64,000 nt of DNA, from contig NC_015957.1 in assembly GCF_000147815.2 (NCBI RefSeq), positions 6,820,001-6,884,000 of the forward strand, read 5' to 3'. The DNA comes from Streptomyces violaceusniger Tu 4113 (GTDB lineage Bacteria; Actinomycetota; Actinomycetes; Streptomycetales; Streptomycetaceae). Made by a program: the position numbers and the translations under genes. Below the pieces are notes generated by a model. It was given only the letters and a program-made list of their open reading frames with translations, was not told the DNA's origin and did no database searches. Of this stretch, positions 1-8,070 are shown one piece after another; position 1 is the stretch's first letter; every line of letters begins with the position of its first letter.

Positions 1-182
1 TCACCACCCGGGAGCTCAGCACACCGGTGCACCGCAACATCGCCATCGCGGTGCGCCGCGGCACAACGCAGCGCGCGGCGGTGCACGCGGTGGTCGCGGC
101 GCTGCGCGACCACCCCGAACTCCCGGCCCTGTCCGCACCGCACCTGCGTCCCGGCCGGGAACAAGGTGGCTTCGGTGCGTGA
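1..182 (+). CDS. LysR-family regulator, C-terminal fragment (5' end outside window)
   Basis: An open frame enters from the left edge (first whole codon at position 3) and stops with TGA at 180-182, giving 59 residues. The tail contains TPVHRNIAIAVRRG followed by a long helix and HPELPAL, the usual end of the LysR substrate-binding domain (final beta strand, then the last helix). No helix-turn-helix can be seen because the 5' part lies outside the window. The family call rests on this tail only. About 130 bases separate it from the next gene and hold only a weak 36-codon frame (221-331) that I did not annotate. Confidence 0.55.
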   Translation, partial: TTRELSTPVHRNIAIAVRRGTTQRAAVHAVVAALRDHPELPALSAPHLRPGREQGGFGA

Positions 183-314
183 TATTTTCGGGCTGCCGTG
201 CGCTGCCGCGAACCGAGGAGGTGAGACCGATCAACGCTGTGACAGGTCGGGCCTCCCTCCCCCGCATGGTCCAGGGAGTGCCCGCGGAAGGCATCCCGAA
301 AGGCTTGAAACGCC

Positions 315-1046
315 ATGCGCTTCGCCTCTGAGACATCGTCCGACGGTGTCCGCGAACAACTTTTCACCCTTGGTGAGATTCCCGGTGTGCTGTGGACACC
401 GGAAGGTGCTGCCGGTACGCGTCCCCTGATCCTGATGGGGCACGGTGGCGGTCGGCACAAGAAGGCCCCCGACATCCTGGCCGGGGCGCGCCGCTATGTG
501 GCCGATTGCGGTTTCGCGGTGGTGGCGGTCGACGTGCCCGCGCATGGCGACCGTCCGGTGGTCGAGGAGTACGACCGGATCGCGGCCGAGAACCAGGCTC
601 GGGTGGCGGCCGGAGAAGAACTGGCCCCGCTCATCGCCGAGTTCCAGGCGCGGGTGGCCCGCCGGACCGTCCCGGAATGGCGGGCGGTGCTGGACGCGGT
701 CCAGCGACTCGAACACGTCGGCGCCGGGCCGGTGGGCTACTGGGGAGTCTCACTGGGGTGCGGACTCGGCGTTCCGTTCGTCTCCGCCGAACCCCGGGTC
801 CGCGCGGCGGTGCTGGGGCTGGGTGGGGCCTTGGCCTCGGCCGGGGACGCCGCGCGGATCACCGTCCCGGTGGAGTTCCTGGTGCAGTGGGACGATGAAC
901 GAGTGCCGCGGGCCGAGAGTTTGGCGCTGTTCGACGCCCTGGCCTCGGCCGAGAAGACGTTGCACGCCAACCCGGGCGGGCACGGGGACGTCCCGGCCTT
1001 CGAGCTGGACGGCGCGCTGCGGTTCTTCGTCCGGCACCTCGGCTGA
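315..1046 (+). CDS. alpha/beta hydrolase (dienelactone-hydrolase-like)
   Basis: 243-residue single-domain alpha/beta hydrolase. The nucleophile elbow is G-V-S-L-G with Ser146. An acidic residue in QWDDERVP (Asp193/194) and His223 in GGHGD complete a plausible catalytic triad in the right order. LMGHGGGRHK near residue 40 looks like the oxyanion-hole loop. No signal peptide is present, so it should be cytoplasmic. The start ATG has GAAAGG about 11 bases upstream. The gene converges on the glutamine-synthetase-like gene with a strong shared hairpin between them. The substrate cannot be told from sequence; the family includes dienelactone hydrolases, acyl-peptidases and esterases. Confidence 0.8.
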   Translation: MRFASETSSDGVREQLFTLGEIPGVLWTPEGAAGTRPLILMGHGGGRHKKAPDILAGARRYVADCGFAVVAVDVPAHGDRPVVEEYDRIAAENQARVAAGEELAPLIAEFQARVARRTVPEWRAVLDAVQRLEHVGAGPVGYWGVSLGCGLGVPFVSAEPRVRAAVLGLGGALASAGDAARITVPVEFLVQWDDERVPRAESLALFDALASAEKTLHANPGGHGDVPAFELDGALRFFVRHLG

Positions 1047-1050
1047 TGGT

Positions 1051-1097
1051 GCCCCCGGCACAGCCACGCCGATCGCGGCGCGGCTGTGCCGGGGGGC
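1051..1097. terminator. bidirectional hairpin terminator between convergent genes
   Basis: GCCCCCGGCACAGCC (1051-1065) pairs with GGCTGTGCCGGGGG (from 1082), with a short GC-rich inner arm. It lies in the 51-base gap between convergent stop codons and reaches the last base before the TCA stop of the minus-strand gene. There is no U tract, which is usual for Streptomyces terminators. Confidence 0.75.
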
Positions 1098-2453
1098 TCA
1101 GGTGATCCGGGCGTATTCGCGGAACTCCCAGTCGGTGACGTATCGCTGGAACCTGGCCAGCTCATCGCGCTTGAAGGTGAGAAAGGCGTCCACGAAGGGC
1201 TTGCCGAGCACATCGGTGAGCCGGTCGTCGGCTTCGAGCGCGTCGAGTGCCCGGCCGAGGCCGGTCGGCAGCGCGGCGGTGGTGCCCAGGTCGTGGCCTT
1301 GGCCGGTCATCGGCGCCGGGGGCTCCTCGGCGGCGGCGATACCCAGATGGGCCGCGGCGAGCACACCGGCGATGGCGAGGTAGGGGTTGGCGGTGGCATC
1401 GCCGAGGCGCACTTCCAGACGGGTGGCGCCGCCGCGCTCGGGCGGGATGCGCACCAGGGCGTTGCGGTTGTCCAGGCCCCAGTTGATCAGCCAGGGGGCC
1501 GTCGTGTCCGGGCCGAAGCGCTTGTACGAGTTGACGGTGGGGTTGAGGAGCGCGGAGAGCGCGGGGGCGTGGGCGAGCACTCCGGCCATGGCGTGGCGAG
1601 CCGTGGCGGACAGGCCGTAGGCGCCCCGGGGCGCGTCGAACACGTTCCGGCCGTCCGCGTCGACGAGGGAGAGGTGCAGGTGGAAACCCGAGCCGCCTCC
1701 GTCGTTGAACGGCTTGGCCATGAACGTGGCCAACCTGCCCTCCCTATGGGCGAGTTCCTTGACAGCGGCCTTGAAGCGAAAGGCCCGGTCGGCGGCGTCC
1801 AGCGCCTCGCAGTGGCTGAGGTTGATCTCGAACTGGCCGCTGTCGAACTCCCGGTTGCCGCCACTGACGTCGAGCCCGAGGGCGTGCAGCGCCCGGACGG
1901 TCCGCAGAAGGTGCCCGTCCGGGTCGCCCTTGCGGCCGGTCGTATAGACGTGGCCCGGGGCGGGGGCGTAGCGCCGCCAGCCGACGGGCGAGGCCGGGTC
2001 GGGGTCGAGCAGGACGTACTCCAGCTCCGGGCCCACCACCGCGGTCAGGTCCTCGTCGATCAGCAGGCCGATGACCTGACGCAGCAGATCCCGTGGCGAT
2101 TCGGGCACGGGCAGTCCGGTGGCCGGGTCCCGGACGTCGCCGATGCACCCGGCCACACCCGGTTCCCAGGGCAGCGCGACGAGCGTGGTGAGGTCGGGGC
2201 GTACGAGGATGTCCGGCATACCGGCCTCGAGACCACCCGGGATGTGCGAGTGATCGCCCAATGCGCCCGTGTGATAGACGGCGCGACTGAAGGCGAGTCC
2301 ATGGCCGACCGCATGGGGCAGGTGGTGCAGCAGGATATCCCGACTGCGGTCGGAGCCCATCATGTCGGGATAGGCGACCCGTACGACGTCGATGCCCTCG
2401 GCGGCGAGTGCCTCGGTCCGTTGGCGGACGCGGTCGGCTGTCTCGGCGCTCAA
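1098..2453 (-). CDS. glutamine synthetase family ligase (gamma-glutamyl-amine type likely)
   Basis: About 451 residues, the normal length for GS-I-like ligases. The beta-grasp N-domain carries AYPDMMGSDRSRD. The catalytic domain has the metal ligands in GPELEY (about 141-146), the HLHLSL strand (His258/260), and KRFGPDTTAPWLINWGLDNR with conserved arginines. Start chosen: TTG at 2453, with GCGGAG six bases upstream; GTG at 2498 is a less supported alternative. It is transcribed away from the MarR gene of the aromatic cluster, and a half-palindrome matching the MarR-type operator (2474-2485) lies just upstream. True nitrogen-assimilation GlnA is unlikely. By context it may gamma-glutamylate an amine substrate, as GlnA-like enzymes do in polyamine or ethanolamine use (inference). 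Confidence 0.85.
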   Translation of the reverse strand: MSAETADRVRQRTEALAAEGIDVVRVAYPDMMGSDRSRDILLHHLPHAVGHGLAFSRAVYHTGALGDHSHIPGGLEAGMPDILVRPDLTTLVALPWEPGVAGCIGDVRDPATGLPVPESPRDLLRQVIGLLIDEDLTAVVGPELEYVLLDPDPASPVGWRRYAPAPGHVYTTGRKGDPDGHLLRTVRALHALGLDVSGGNREFDSGQFEINLSHCEALDAADRAFRFKAAVKELAHREGRLATFMAKPFNDGGGSGFHLHLSLVDADGRNVFDAPRGAYGLSATARHAMAGVLAHAPALSALLNPTVNSYKRFGPDTTAPWLINWGLDNRNALVRIPPERGGATRLEVRLGDATANPYLAIAGVLAAAHLGIAAAEEPPAPMTGQGHDLGTTAALPTGLGRALDALEADDRLTDVLGKPFVDAFLTFKRDELARFQRYVTDWEFREYARIT

Positions 2454-2473
2454 TGGTCGCTCCGCAAAAGTTA

Positions 2474-2485
2474 TTTGATGCCAAA
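2474..2485. promoter_or_regulatory. second, partial MarR-type operator
   Basis: TTTGATGCCAAA matches 10 of 12 bases of the centre of the perfect palindrome at 3294-3317 (TTTGGGGCCAAA). It sits in the divergent gap between the GS-like gene and the MarR gene, 20 bases from the GS start, where a repressor could control both directions. Confidence 0.45.
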
Positions 2486-2648
2486 CGGGAGGGCCCACAC
2501 GATACGAGGCGGCCGGGCCGTCCACAAGGGATCGCCACGATGCGGCCAGGGCGCGAACGCCCCGGCGACCGGCGCACCCGGGGCTACATTTGATCGCGAA
2601 CGAATGACACGGCGGTCCTTGCCGCCCGCAGCCGAGGAGGATGCCATC

Positions 2649-3224
2649 GTGCCCGGGCGCCGCCGATCCATCACCGAGACCGAACAGGCCGTCCAGGAAC
2701 GGCTCGGCGGCTTCGAGTTGCAGCGCGAACAGATGGCCGCCGTCGCCAATATCCACCGCGCCGCCGCGGCCGTCCGCCAGCACCTGGAGAACTCCGTGCT
2801 GCGCCCGCACGATCTGACCTGGACCGGCTTCGTGGTGCTGTGGGTGCTGTGGATCTGGGGCGAGGCCGAGACCTGGTCGGTCGCGGAGGAGGCGGGCGTT
2901 TCCAAGGGGACACTGACGGGGATCGCGCGCACTCTCGAGTCACGCCGTCTGGTGGCCCGCGCATCCCATCCCGACGACGGCCGGCGTGTCCTGCTCTCGC
3001 TGACCCCCGAGGGCGAGGAACTCATGGAGCGCCTCTTTCCCTCCTTCAACGCCGAGGAGGCGTTCGTCGCCACCCCGCTCAGCGCCGAGGACTGCCTGCG
3101 ACTCGCCAACGGGCTGCGCGCCATCGTGGCCCAGTTGGAGGAGCACGGCGAAGAGCGCCGACGGCAGCTCCTCGACGGAAGGGATCTGGCCCCGCGCCGT
3201 TCGGGCCGCCGCTCCCGCCAGTGA
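2649..3224 (+). CDS. MarR-family transcriptional regulator
   Basis: 191 residues. The winged helix is clear: WTGFVVLWVLWIWGEAE, the recognition helix VSKGTLTGIARTLESRRLV, and the wing SHPDDGRRVLLSLTPEGEEL. Long dimerisation helices flank it. Start: GTG at 2649 with GAGGAGG eight bases upstream; an in-frame ATG at 2604 lacks such a site. It lies between the divergent GS-like gene and the catabolic operon, so it is probably the local regulator. The palindrome at 3294-3317 is its best candidate operator. MarR proteins of this kind often respond to aromatic acids (family knowledge), but the ligand here is unknown. Confidence 0.85.
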   Translation: MPGRRRSITETEQAVQERLGGFELQREQMAAVANIHRAAAAVRQHLENSVLRPHDLTWTGFVVLWVLWIWGEAETWSVAEEAGVSKGTLTGIARTLESRRLVARASHPDDGRRVLLSLTPEGEELMERLFPSFNAEEAFVATPLSAEDCLRLANGLRAIVAQLEEHGEERRRQLLDGRDLAPRRSGRRSRQ

Positions 3225-3293
3225 CCACGCCCGGCCCGGCGCAGTCCCGGGTCGCCGAAGGCGGCAACCTTGACCCGGCCTCGTGGCAGAGTT

Positions 3294-3317
3294 AGCTTGT
3301 TTGGGGCCAAACAAGCT
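3294..3317. promoter_or_regulatory. perfect 24-bp palindrome, candidate MarR operator
   Basis: AGCTTGTTTGG and its exact reverse complement CCAAACAAGCT are separated by GG. The palindrome ends 13 bases before the ATG of the aldehyde dehydrogenase and directly abuts its Shine-Dalgarno GGAGG, so a bound repressor would block transcription or initiation. AT-rich arms in GC-rich DNA make it conspicuous. Confidence 0.75.
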
Positions 3318-3330
3318 GGAGGTTCGGGAC

Positions 3331-4842
3331 ATGCCCCAACAGCCGGACACCGCTGTGCACGAGGCGCGGATCGCCGGCGTCGCCGTCGACACCCGACACT
3401 GGATCGGCGGCCGGCGCGTGGCGTCCGCCGACACCTTCCCCGACGTCTCGCCGATCGACGGCAGCACCCTCGCCCGCATCGCCCGCGGCGGCCCCGCCGA
3501 GGCCGAAGCCGCCGTGGCCGCCGCGAAGGCCGCCTTCCCCGGCTGGGCCGCCACTCCCTGGGCCGAGCGCGCCCGCATCCTCCACGCCATCGCCGACGGG
3601 GTGGAAAAGCGGCTCGAAGAGCTGGCGATCGTCGAGACCACCGACAACGGCGCGCTGCTGCGCTCGCACCGACGGGGTGTGATGCCGCGCGTCGCCCACA
3701 ACTTCCGCTTCTTCGCGGACTGGCTGCTGACGCTGGGCCATGAGGACTTCACCACGCACACCGGCGGCCCCGCCGCGCCCGGCCACACCAACCACGTCAG
3801 CCGGGACCCGGCGGGCCCCTGTGTGCTGATCACCCCGTGGAACGCTCCGCTGATGCTGGCCACGTGGAAGGTGGCCCCGGCCCTGGCCGCCGGGAACACG
3901 GTGGTCCTCAAGCCCGCGGAGTGGTCCCCGCTGACCGCCTCGCTGCTCGCGGACATCGCGGCCGAGGCGGGGCTGCCACCCGGTGTGCTCAATGTCGTCC
4001 AGGGCCACGGGGCCGAGATCGGCGACGACCTCACCTCCCACCCGGACGTCCGCCGGATCAGTTTCACCGGCTCGGTGGCCACCGCCCGGCGCATCGCCGC
4101 CTCGGCCGCACGGAACCTGACCCCGCTGAGCCTGGAACTCGGCGGCAAATCACCGCTGTTGGTCTTCGCGGACGCGGATCCGGAGCTGGCCGTCGACCTG
4201 GCCGTGGAGCAGTTCGACAACGCCGGGCAGGTGTGTCTGGCCGCCACCCGCCTCCTCGTCGAGGAGTCGATCGCGGACGAGTTCACCGAGCGCTTCGTGG
4301 CGAAGGTCTCCCGGTTGCGGCAGGGCGATCCGCGCGAGGAGGCCACCGACATCGGGCCCACCATCCACCCCCGCCAGATCGAGCGGATCGACGGCTTCGT
4401 CCGGCGGGCGGTCGCGTCCGGTGCCCGCGTGGTCTTCGGCGGCGGCTCCCACGCCCGGCTCGGCGGTCTGTACTACCGGCCCACGCTCCTCACCGATGTC
4501 GCCCAGGACTCGGAGGTCGTCCAGGAGGAGGTCTTCGGCCCGGTCCTGACCCTGCAGACCTTCGTGGACGAGGCGGAGGCGGTCCACCTCGCCAATGACA
4601 CCCGCTTCGGGCTGGCCGCCACCCTCGCCACCGGCGACCACCGGCGTGCCGAGCGCGTCACCGACCAGTTGGTGGCGGGCACGGTCTGGGTCAACTGCTT
4701 CTTCGTACGGGACCTGCGGGCGCCCTTCGGCGGCTCCCGCCTCTCCGGCGTCGGCCGCGAGGGCGGCACCTGGAGCTTCGACTTCTACTGCGACCTGAAG
4801 AACCGCGTGATGGCCCCGAAGGGATTCCACGACCATGGGTGA
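3331..4842 (+). CDS. aldehyde dehydrogenase (HpaE/HpcC-like, carboxymethyl-hydroxymuconic semialdehyde type)
   Basis: 503 residues, full length for the NAD-dependent ALDH superfamily. Visible motifs: LITPWNAP (catalytic-site Asn171), KPAEWSPLTA, SFTGSVATARR of the Rossmann fold, LELGGKSP with general base Glu269, and NAGQVCLAATR with nucleophile Cys302; EEVFGPVL lies toward the C-terminus. Start ATG 3331 has GGAGG 8 bases upstream. The stop overlaps the dioxygenase start by 8 bases. With an extradiol dioxygenase and an FAH-fold protein next to it, the likely substrate is the ring-cleavage semialdehyde of homoprotocatechuate or a close relative (inference from operon). Confidence 0.85.
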   Translation: MPQQPDTAVHEARIAGVAVDTRHWIGGRRVASADTFPDVSPIDGSTLARIARGGPAEAEAAVAAAKAAFPGWAATPWAERARILHAIADGVEKRLEELAIVETTDNGALLRSHRRGVMPRVAHNFRFFADWLLTLGHEDFTTHTGGPAAPGHTNHVSRDPAGPCVLITPWNAPLMLATWKVAPALAAGNTVVLKPAEWSPLTASLLADIAAEAGLPPGVLNVVQGHGAEIGDDLTSHPDVRRISFTGSVATARRIAASAARNLTPLSLELGGKSPLLVFADADPELAVDLAVEQFDNAGQVCLAATRLLVEESIADEFTERFVAKVSRLRQGDPREEATDIGPTIHPRQIERIDGFVRRAVASGARVVFGGGSHARLGGLYYRPTLLTDVAQDSEVVQEEVFGPVLTLQTFVDEAEAVHLANDTRFGLAATLATGDHRRAERVTDQLVAGTVWVNCFFVRDLRAPFGGSRLSGVGREGGTWSFDFYCDLKNRVMAPKGFHDHG

Positions 4843-5770
4843 GATCGTCGGGGCGGGTCTGCTCGCCCATGTCCCCACCATCGTGCTCCCGGAGGAGACC
4901 CGGCGCGAGCTCAACGACGGCAAGGAGATCACCCTCGTCACCGGCCTCCGCCGGCTCCGCGAGGACGTCTTCGCGCGCGACGACTACGACACCGTCGTCG
5001 TCCTGGACTCCCACTGGGCCACCACGGTCGAGTTCGTCGTGACGGCCCAGCCGCGGCGTGCCGGGCTGTACACCTCCGAGGAGCTGCCGCGCGGCATGTG
5101 CCGGATGCCGTACGACTTCCCCGGCGACCCCGAACTCGCCCACGCCATCACGCACTTCGCCGACGCACATGCCACCTTCATCACCGCGATCGACGACGCC
5201 TGTCTGCCGATCCAGTACGCCACCGTCAACCTGTGGAAGTTCCTGGGCGAGGGCCTGCCCGGCAAGCGGTGGATGACGATCGGGGTCTGCCAGACCGGCG
5301 ACATGGAGGACCACTTCCGGCTGGGCCGGGCGCTCGCCGACGGCATCGCCGCCACACCCGGCCGCCGCGTCCTCCTGATCGCCTCCGGCGCCCTCTCGCA
5401 CACCTTCTGGCCGCTGCGCGAGATCCGGGACCACGAGTCCAGCGACCCGCGCCATGTCTTCACCCCCGAGGCGAGGGCGGCGGACGAGGAGCGCATCGCC
5501 TGGTTCAAGGAGGGCCGCCACGACAAGGTGCTGAACACCATGGACACGTTCTGGACGTACCGGCCCGAGGCGAAGTTCTTCCACTACCTGATGATGGCCG
5601 GTGCCCTCGGCGAGCGGGCGTGCGTCGCCCGGGCCCGCCAGTACGGCGCGTACGAGAACGCCGTCGGCACCGGTCAGGCCCACCTCTGGTTCGACCGCCC
5701 GGCCGACGGCTGGACCGGCACCGGCCCGGCCGCCTCCGCCACCGTGCCCGCCCCGCACAGCCCCGTCTGA
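4835..5770 (+). CDS. hpaD: class III extradiol ring-cleavage dioxygenase (3,4-dihydroxyphenylacetate 2,3-dioxygenase-like)
   Basis: 311 residues of LigB-fold extradiol dioxygenase. The iron-binding His of GLLAHVPT (His12) and the SHW motif (DSHWATTVEF) are present, as are LCQTGD-like and SGALSHTFWPLRE segments that carry the other active-site histidine and acid. The last third (TMDTFWTYRPEAKFFHYLMMAGA) matches the HpaD/HPCD branch. It overlaps the dehydrogenase by 8 bases and precedes the FAH-fold gene by 11 bases, so translational coupling is likely. Expected reaction: meta cleavage of homoprotocatechuate or a related catechol. No flavin hydroxylase (hpaBC) is in the window, so the catechol must come from elsewhere. 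Confidence 0.8.
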   Translation: MGEIVGAGLLAHVPTIVLPEETRRELNDGKEITLVTGLRRLREDVFARDDYDTVVVLDSHWATTVEFVVTAQPRRAGLYTSEELPRGMCRMPYDFPGDPELAHAITHFADAHATFITAIDDACLPIQYATVNLWKFLGEGLPGKRWMTIGVCQTGDMEDHFRLGRALADGIAATPGRRVLLIASGALSHTFWPLREIRDHESSDPRHVFTPEARAADEERIAWFKEGRHDKVLNTMDTFWTYRPEAKFFHYLMMAGALGERACVARARQYGAYENAVGTGQAHLWFDRPADGWTGTGPAASATVPAPHSPV

Positions 5771-5781
5771 GGAGAGCCGAC

Positions 5782-6630
5782 ATGCCCGAATACCGCCGCA
5801 TCCTCCTCGACGGCGCCGTGGTGGAGACCGTCCGCGAGGGCGACACACTCGTGACCGGCGACGGTCGCCGCGTCACGGCCTGGGAAGCCCGGCATCTGCC
5901 GCCCGTGGTCCCCTCCAAGGTGATCGCCGTCCACCTCAACCACCTCAGCCGCGTGGCCGAGTTCCAGAGCCGGCTCCCCGCGGCCCCCACGTACTTCCAC
6001 AAGCCGACCTCGGCGCTCAACTCCCACCAGGGCGCCGTCGTCCGCCCCGAGGGTTGCGAGTGGCTCAACTACGAGGGCGAGGTCGCCATCGTCATCGGGA
6101 AGACCACCCGGAACATCGCGCCCGAGCAGGCGGCGGAGCACATCGCCGGTTACACGATCGCCAATGACTTCGGCCTGCACGACTTCCGGGACACCGACGC
6201 CGGTTCGATGCTCCGCGTCAAGGGGTCCGACACCCTGTGCCCGCTGGGTCCGGGGCTGGTCACCGACTGGGACTTCCACGGCAAGTACCTGCGCACCTAC
6301 GTCAACGGCAGGCTGGCGCAGGACGGCTCCACCGACGAGATGAAGTGGGACATGCACTACCTCGTCGCCGACATCGCCCGCACCATCACGCTCTACCCTG
6401 GCGACGTCCTGCTCTCCGGGACGCCCGCCAACTCCCGCCCCGTACAGCCCGGCGACGTCGTGGAGGTGGAGGTGGAGGGCCTGGGCCGGCTCACCAACCA
6501 CATCGTCACCGGCCCGGCCCCCATCCGCACCGACGTCGGCGCGCAGCCCACCGAGTCGGAGGAGGTCCGGTCCACCGCCCTCGGCGGCGACTGGGAGTTC
6601 CGCGGCGTCCGCCCGCCCAAGCGGCCCTGA
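5782..6630 (+). CDS. fumarylacetoacetate-hydrolase-fold isomerase/decarboxylase (HpaG-like)
   Basis: 282 residues with the FAH C-terminal fold: YFHKPTSAL, LNYEGEVAIVIGK (metal-binding Glu), IANDFGLHDFR (Asp), then KGSDTLCPLGPGLVT and LLSGTPANS. Start ATG 5782 with GGAGAG seven bases upstream. This family does the decarboxylation and isomerisation steps after homoprotocatechuate ring cleavage (HpaG), or hydrolyses acylpyruvates. The neighbouring ALDH and dioxygenase favour the first. It is half the length of the fused enteric HpaG, as is common in actinobacteria. Confidence 0.8.
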   Translation: MPEYRRILLDGAVVETVREGDTLVTGDGRRVTAWEARHLPPVVPSKVIAVHLNHLSRVAEFQSRLPAAPTYFHKPTSALNSHQGAVVRPEGCEWLNYEGEVAIVIGKTTRNIAPEQAAEHIAGYTIANDFGLHDFRDTDAGSMLRVKGSDTLCPLGPGLVTDWDFHGKYLRTYVNGRLAQDGSTDEMKWDMHYLVADIARTITLYPGDVLLSGTPANSRPVQPGDVVEVEVEGLGRLTNHIVTGPAPIRTDVGAQPTESEEVRSTALGGDWEFRGVRPPKRP

Positions 6631-6663
6631 ACAAAAGCGCGTCGTGACCAAGGAGTGGACCAT

Positions 6664-8025
6664 ATGGATCTGAACGGCTGGCTCGCCGCGGCCCTGGCGT
6701 CGAACGCCGATTGGGCGAAGACCTTCGGCCCCTACCAGGCCCATCCGGCGCTGGCGGTGGACGACGACCGGTTCGCCGCCGCGTTCGAGGCCTTCACCGA
6801 CCGGCTCAGGGACAACTACCCCTTCTTCCACCCGCGTTACGCGGGCCAGATGCTGAAGCCACCGCATCCGGCGGCGGTCGTGGGCTACCTCACGGCGATG
6901 CTGATCAACCCCAACAACCACGCCCTGGACGGCGGCCCCGCCACCGCCGACATGGAGCGGGAAGCCGTCCAGCAGCTCGCCACGATGTTCGGCTACGACA
7001 CCCACCTCGGGCATCTGACCACCAGCGGCACCATCGCCAACCTCGAGGCGCTCTTCGTGGCGCGCGAACTGCACCCCGGCAAGGGCGTCGCCTACAGCAC
7101 CGAGGCTCATTACACCCACGGGCGGATGTGCCGTGTCCTGGGCGTGGAGGGCCACCCGGTCCCGGTCGACGACCTCGGCCGGATCGATCTCGACGCGCTG
7201 GAGAGTCTGCTGCGGACCGGCACCGTCGGCACCGTCGTGCTCACCGCCGGGACCACCGGGCTCGGCGCCGTCGAGCCGATCCACGAGGCGCTGGCGCTGC
7301 GCGAGCGCTACGGAGTGCGCATCCACGTCGACGCCGCCTACGGCGGTTTCTTCACCCTGCTGGCCGGGGCGGAGGGCCCCGAGGGCCTGCCCGAGGAGCC
7401 GTGGCGGGCCATCGCCGAAGCCGATTCCATCGTCGTGGACCCGCATAAACACGGCCTCCAGCCGTACGGCTGCGGCGCCGTCCTGTTCCGTGATCCCTCG
7501 GTCGGCCGGTTCTATCTGCACGATTCGCCGTACACGTACTTCACCTCCGAGGGACTGCACCTCGGGGAGATCAGCCTGGAGTGTTCCCGCGCGGGCGCGG
7601 CGGCCGCCGCCCTGTGGCTCACCTTCCAGTTGATACCGCCCACGCGCGAGGGGCTGGGGCAGTCGCTCGCGGCGGGTCGGCGCGCGGCCCTGCGCTGGGC
7701 CGAACTCATCGAGGACTCCGAGTACTTGGAGCTGTACCAGGCCCCGGAACTGGACATCGTCAGCTACTTCCCGGTGACCGAGGCCGCCACGCTGTCGCAG
7801 ATCGACGCGTCCAGCGCCCGGATTCTGCAGGAGGGGATGACGGACGGCGACCCCGTCTTCGTGAGCACGCTCCGCCTCGGCGCCGATCGCCTGACGGCCC
7901 TCCATCCGAAGCTCATCCGGGACGCGGACGGTGCGCGCGTCCTGCGCAGTGTGCTGATGAAGCCGGAGTCCGAGAGCTACGTCGACCAGCTCCACGCCCG
8001 CCTGGAGCGGCTCGCGCATGGCTGA
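6664..8025 (+). CDS. group II pyridoxal-phosphate decarboxylase (aromatic L-amino acid or similar)
   Basis: 453 residues. PLP-binding Lys262 lies in DPHKHGLQPYGCG; HVDAAYGGFF provides the cofactor-pairing Asp223; TTSGTIANLEAL and the EAHYTHGR stacking region are typical of the glutamate/tyrosine/DOPA decarboxylase group. Start ATG 6664 has AAGGAG eight bases upstream. It follows the FAH gene by 33 bases and precedes the acetoacetate-decarboxylase-like gene by 45. A decarboxylase next to catechol-cleavage genes and a GS-like amine ligase suggests that an aromatic amine or amino acid is the real substrate of the cluster (inference). Confidence 0.8.
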   Translation: MDLNGWLAAALASNADWAKTFGPYQAHPALAVDDDRFAAAFEAFTDRLRDNYPFFHPRYAGQMLKPPHPAAVVGYLTAMLINPNNHALDGGPATADMEREAVQQLATMFGYDTHLGHLTTSGTIANLEALFVARELHPGKGVAYSTEAHYTHGRMCRVLGVEGHPVPVDDLGRIDLDALESLLRTGTVGTVVLTAGTTGLGAVEPIHEALALRERYGVRIHVDAAYGGFFTLLAGAEGPEGLPEEPWRAIAEADSIVVDPHKHGLQPYGCGAVLFRDPSVGRFYLHDSPYTYFTSEGLHLGEISLECSRAGAAAAALWLTFQLIPPTREGLGQSLAAGRRAALRWAELIEDSEYLELYQAPELDIVSYFPVTEAATLSQIDASSARILQEGMTDGDPVFVSTLRLGADRLTALHPKLIRDADGARVLRSVLMKPESESYVDQLHARLERLAHG

Positions 8026-8070
8026 CGGCCGCCCTGCCCCCAGCTCATCCACCAGCAGGAGCGTGACGGC

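Noticed and set aside
221..331. A 36-codon frame between the LysR fragment and the hydrolase
   Set aside because: GAGGAG abuts the GTG instead of lying upstream, the frame overlaps the hydrolase start, and no family is recognisable.
1086..2648. Upstream extension of the MarR frame across the GS-like gene
   Set aside because: The extension is antisense to glutamine synthetase motifs; the GTG at 2649 with GAGGAGG is the real start.
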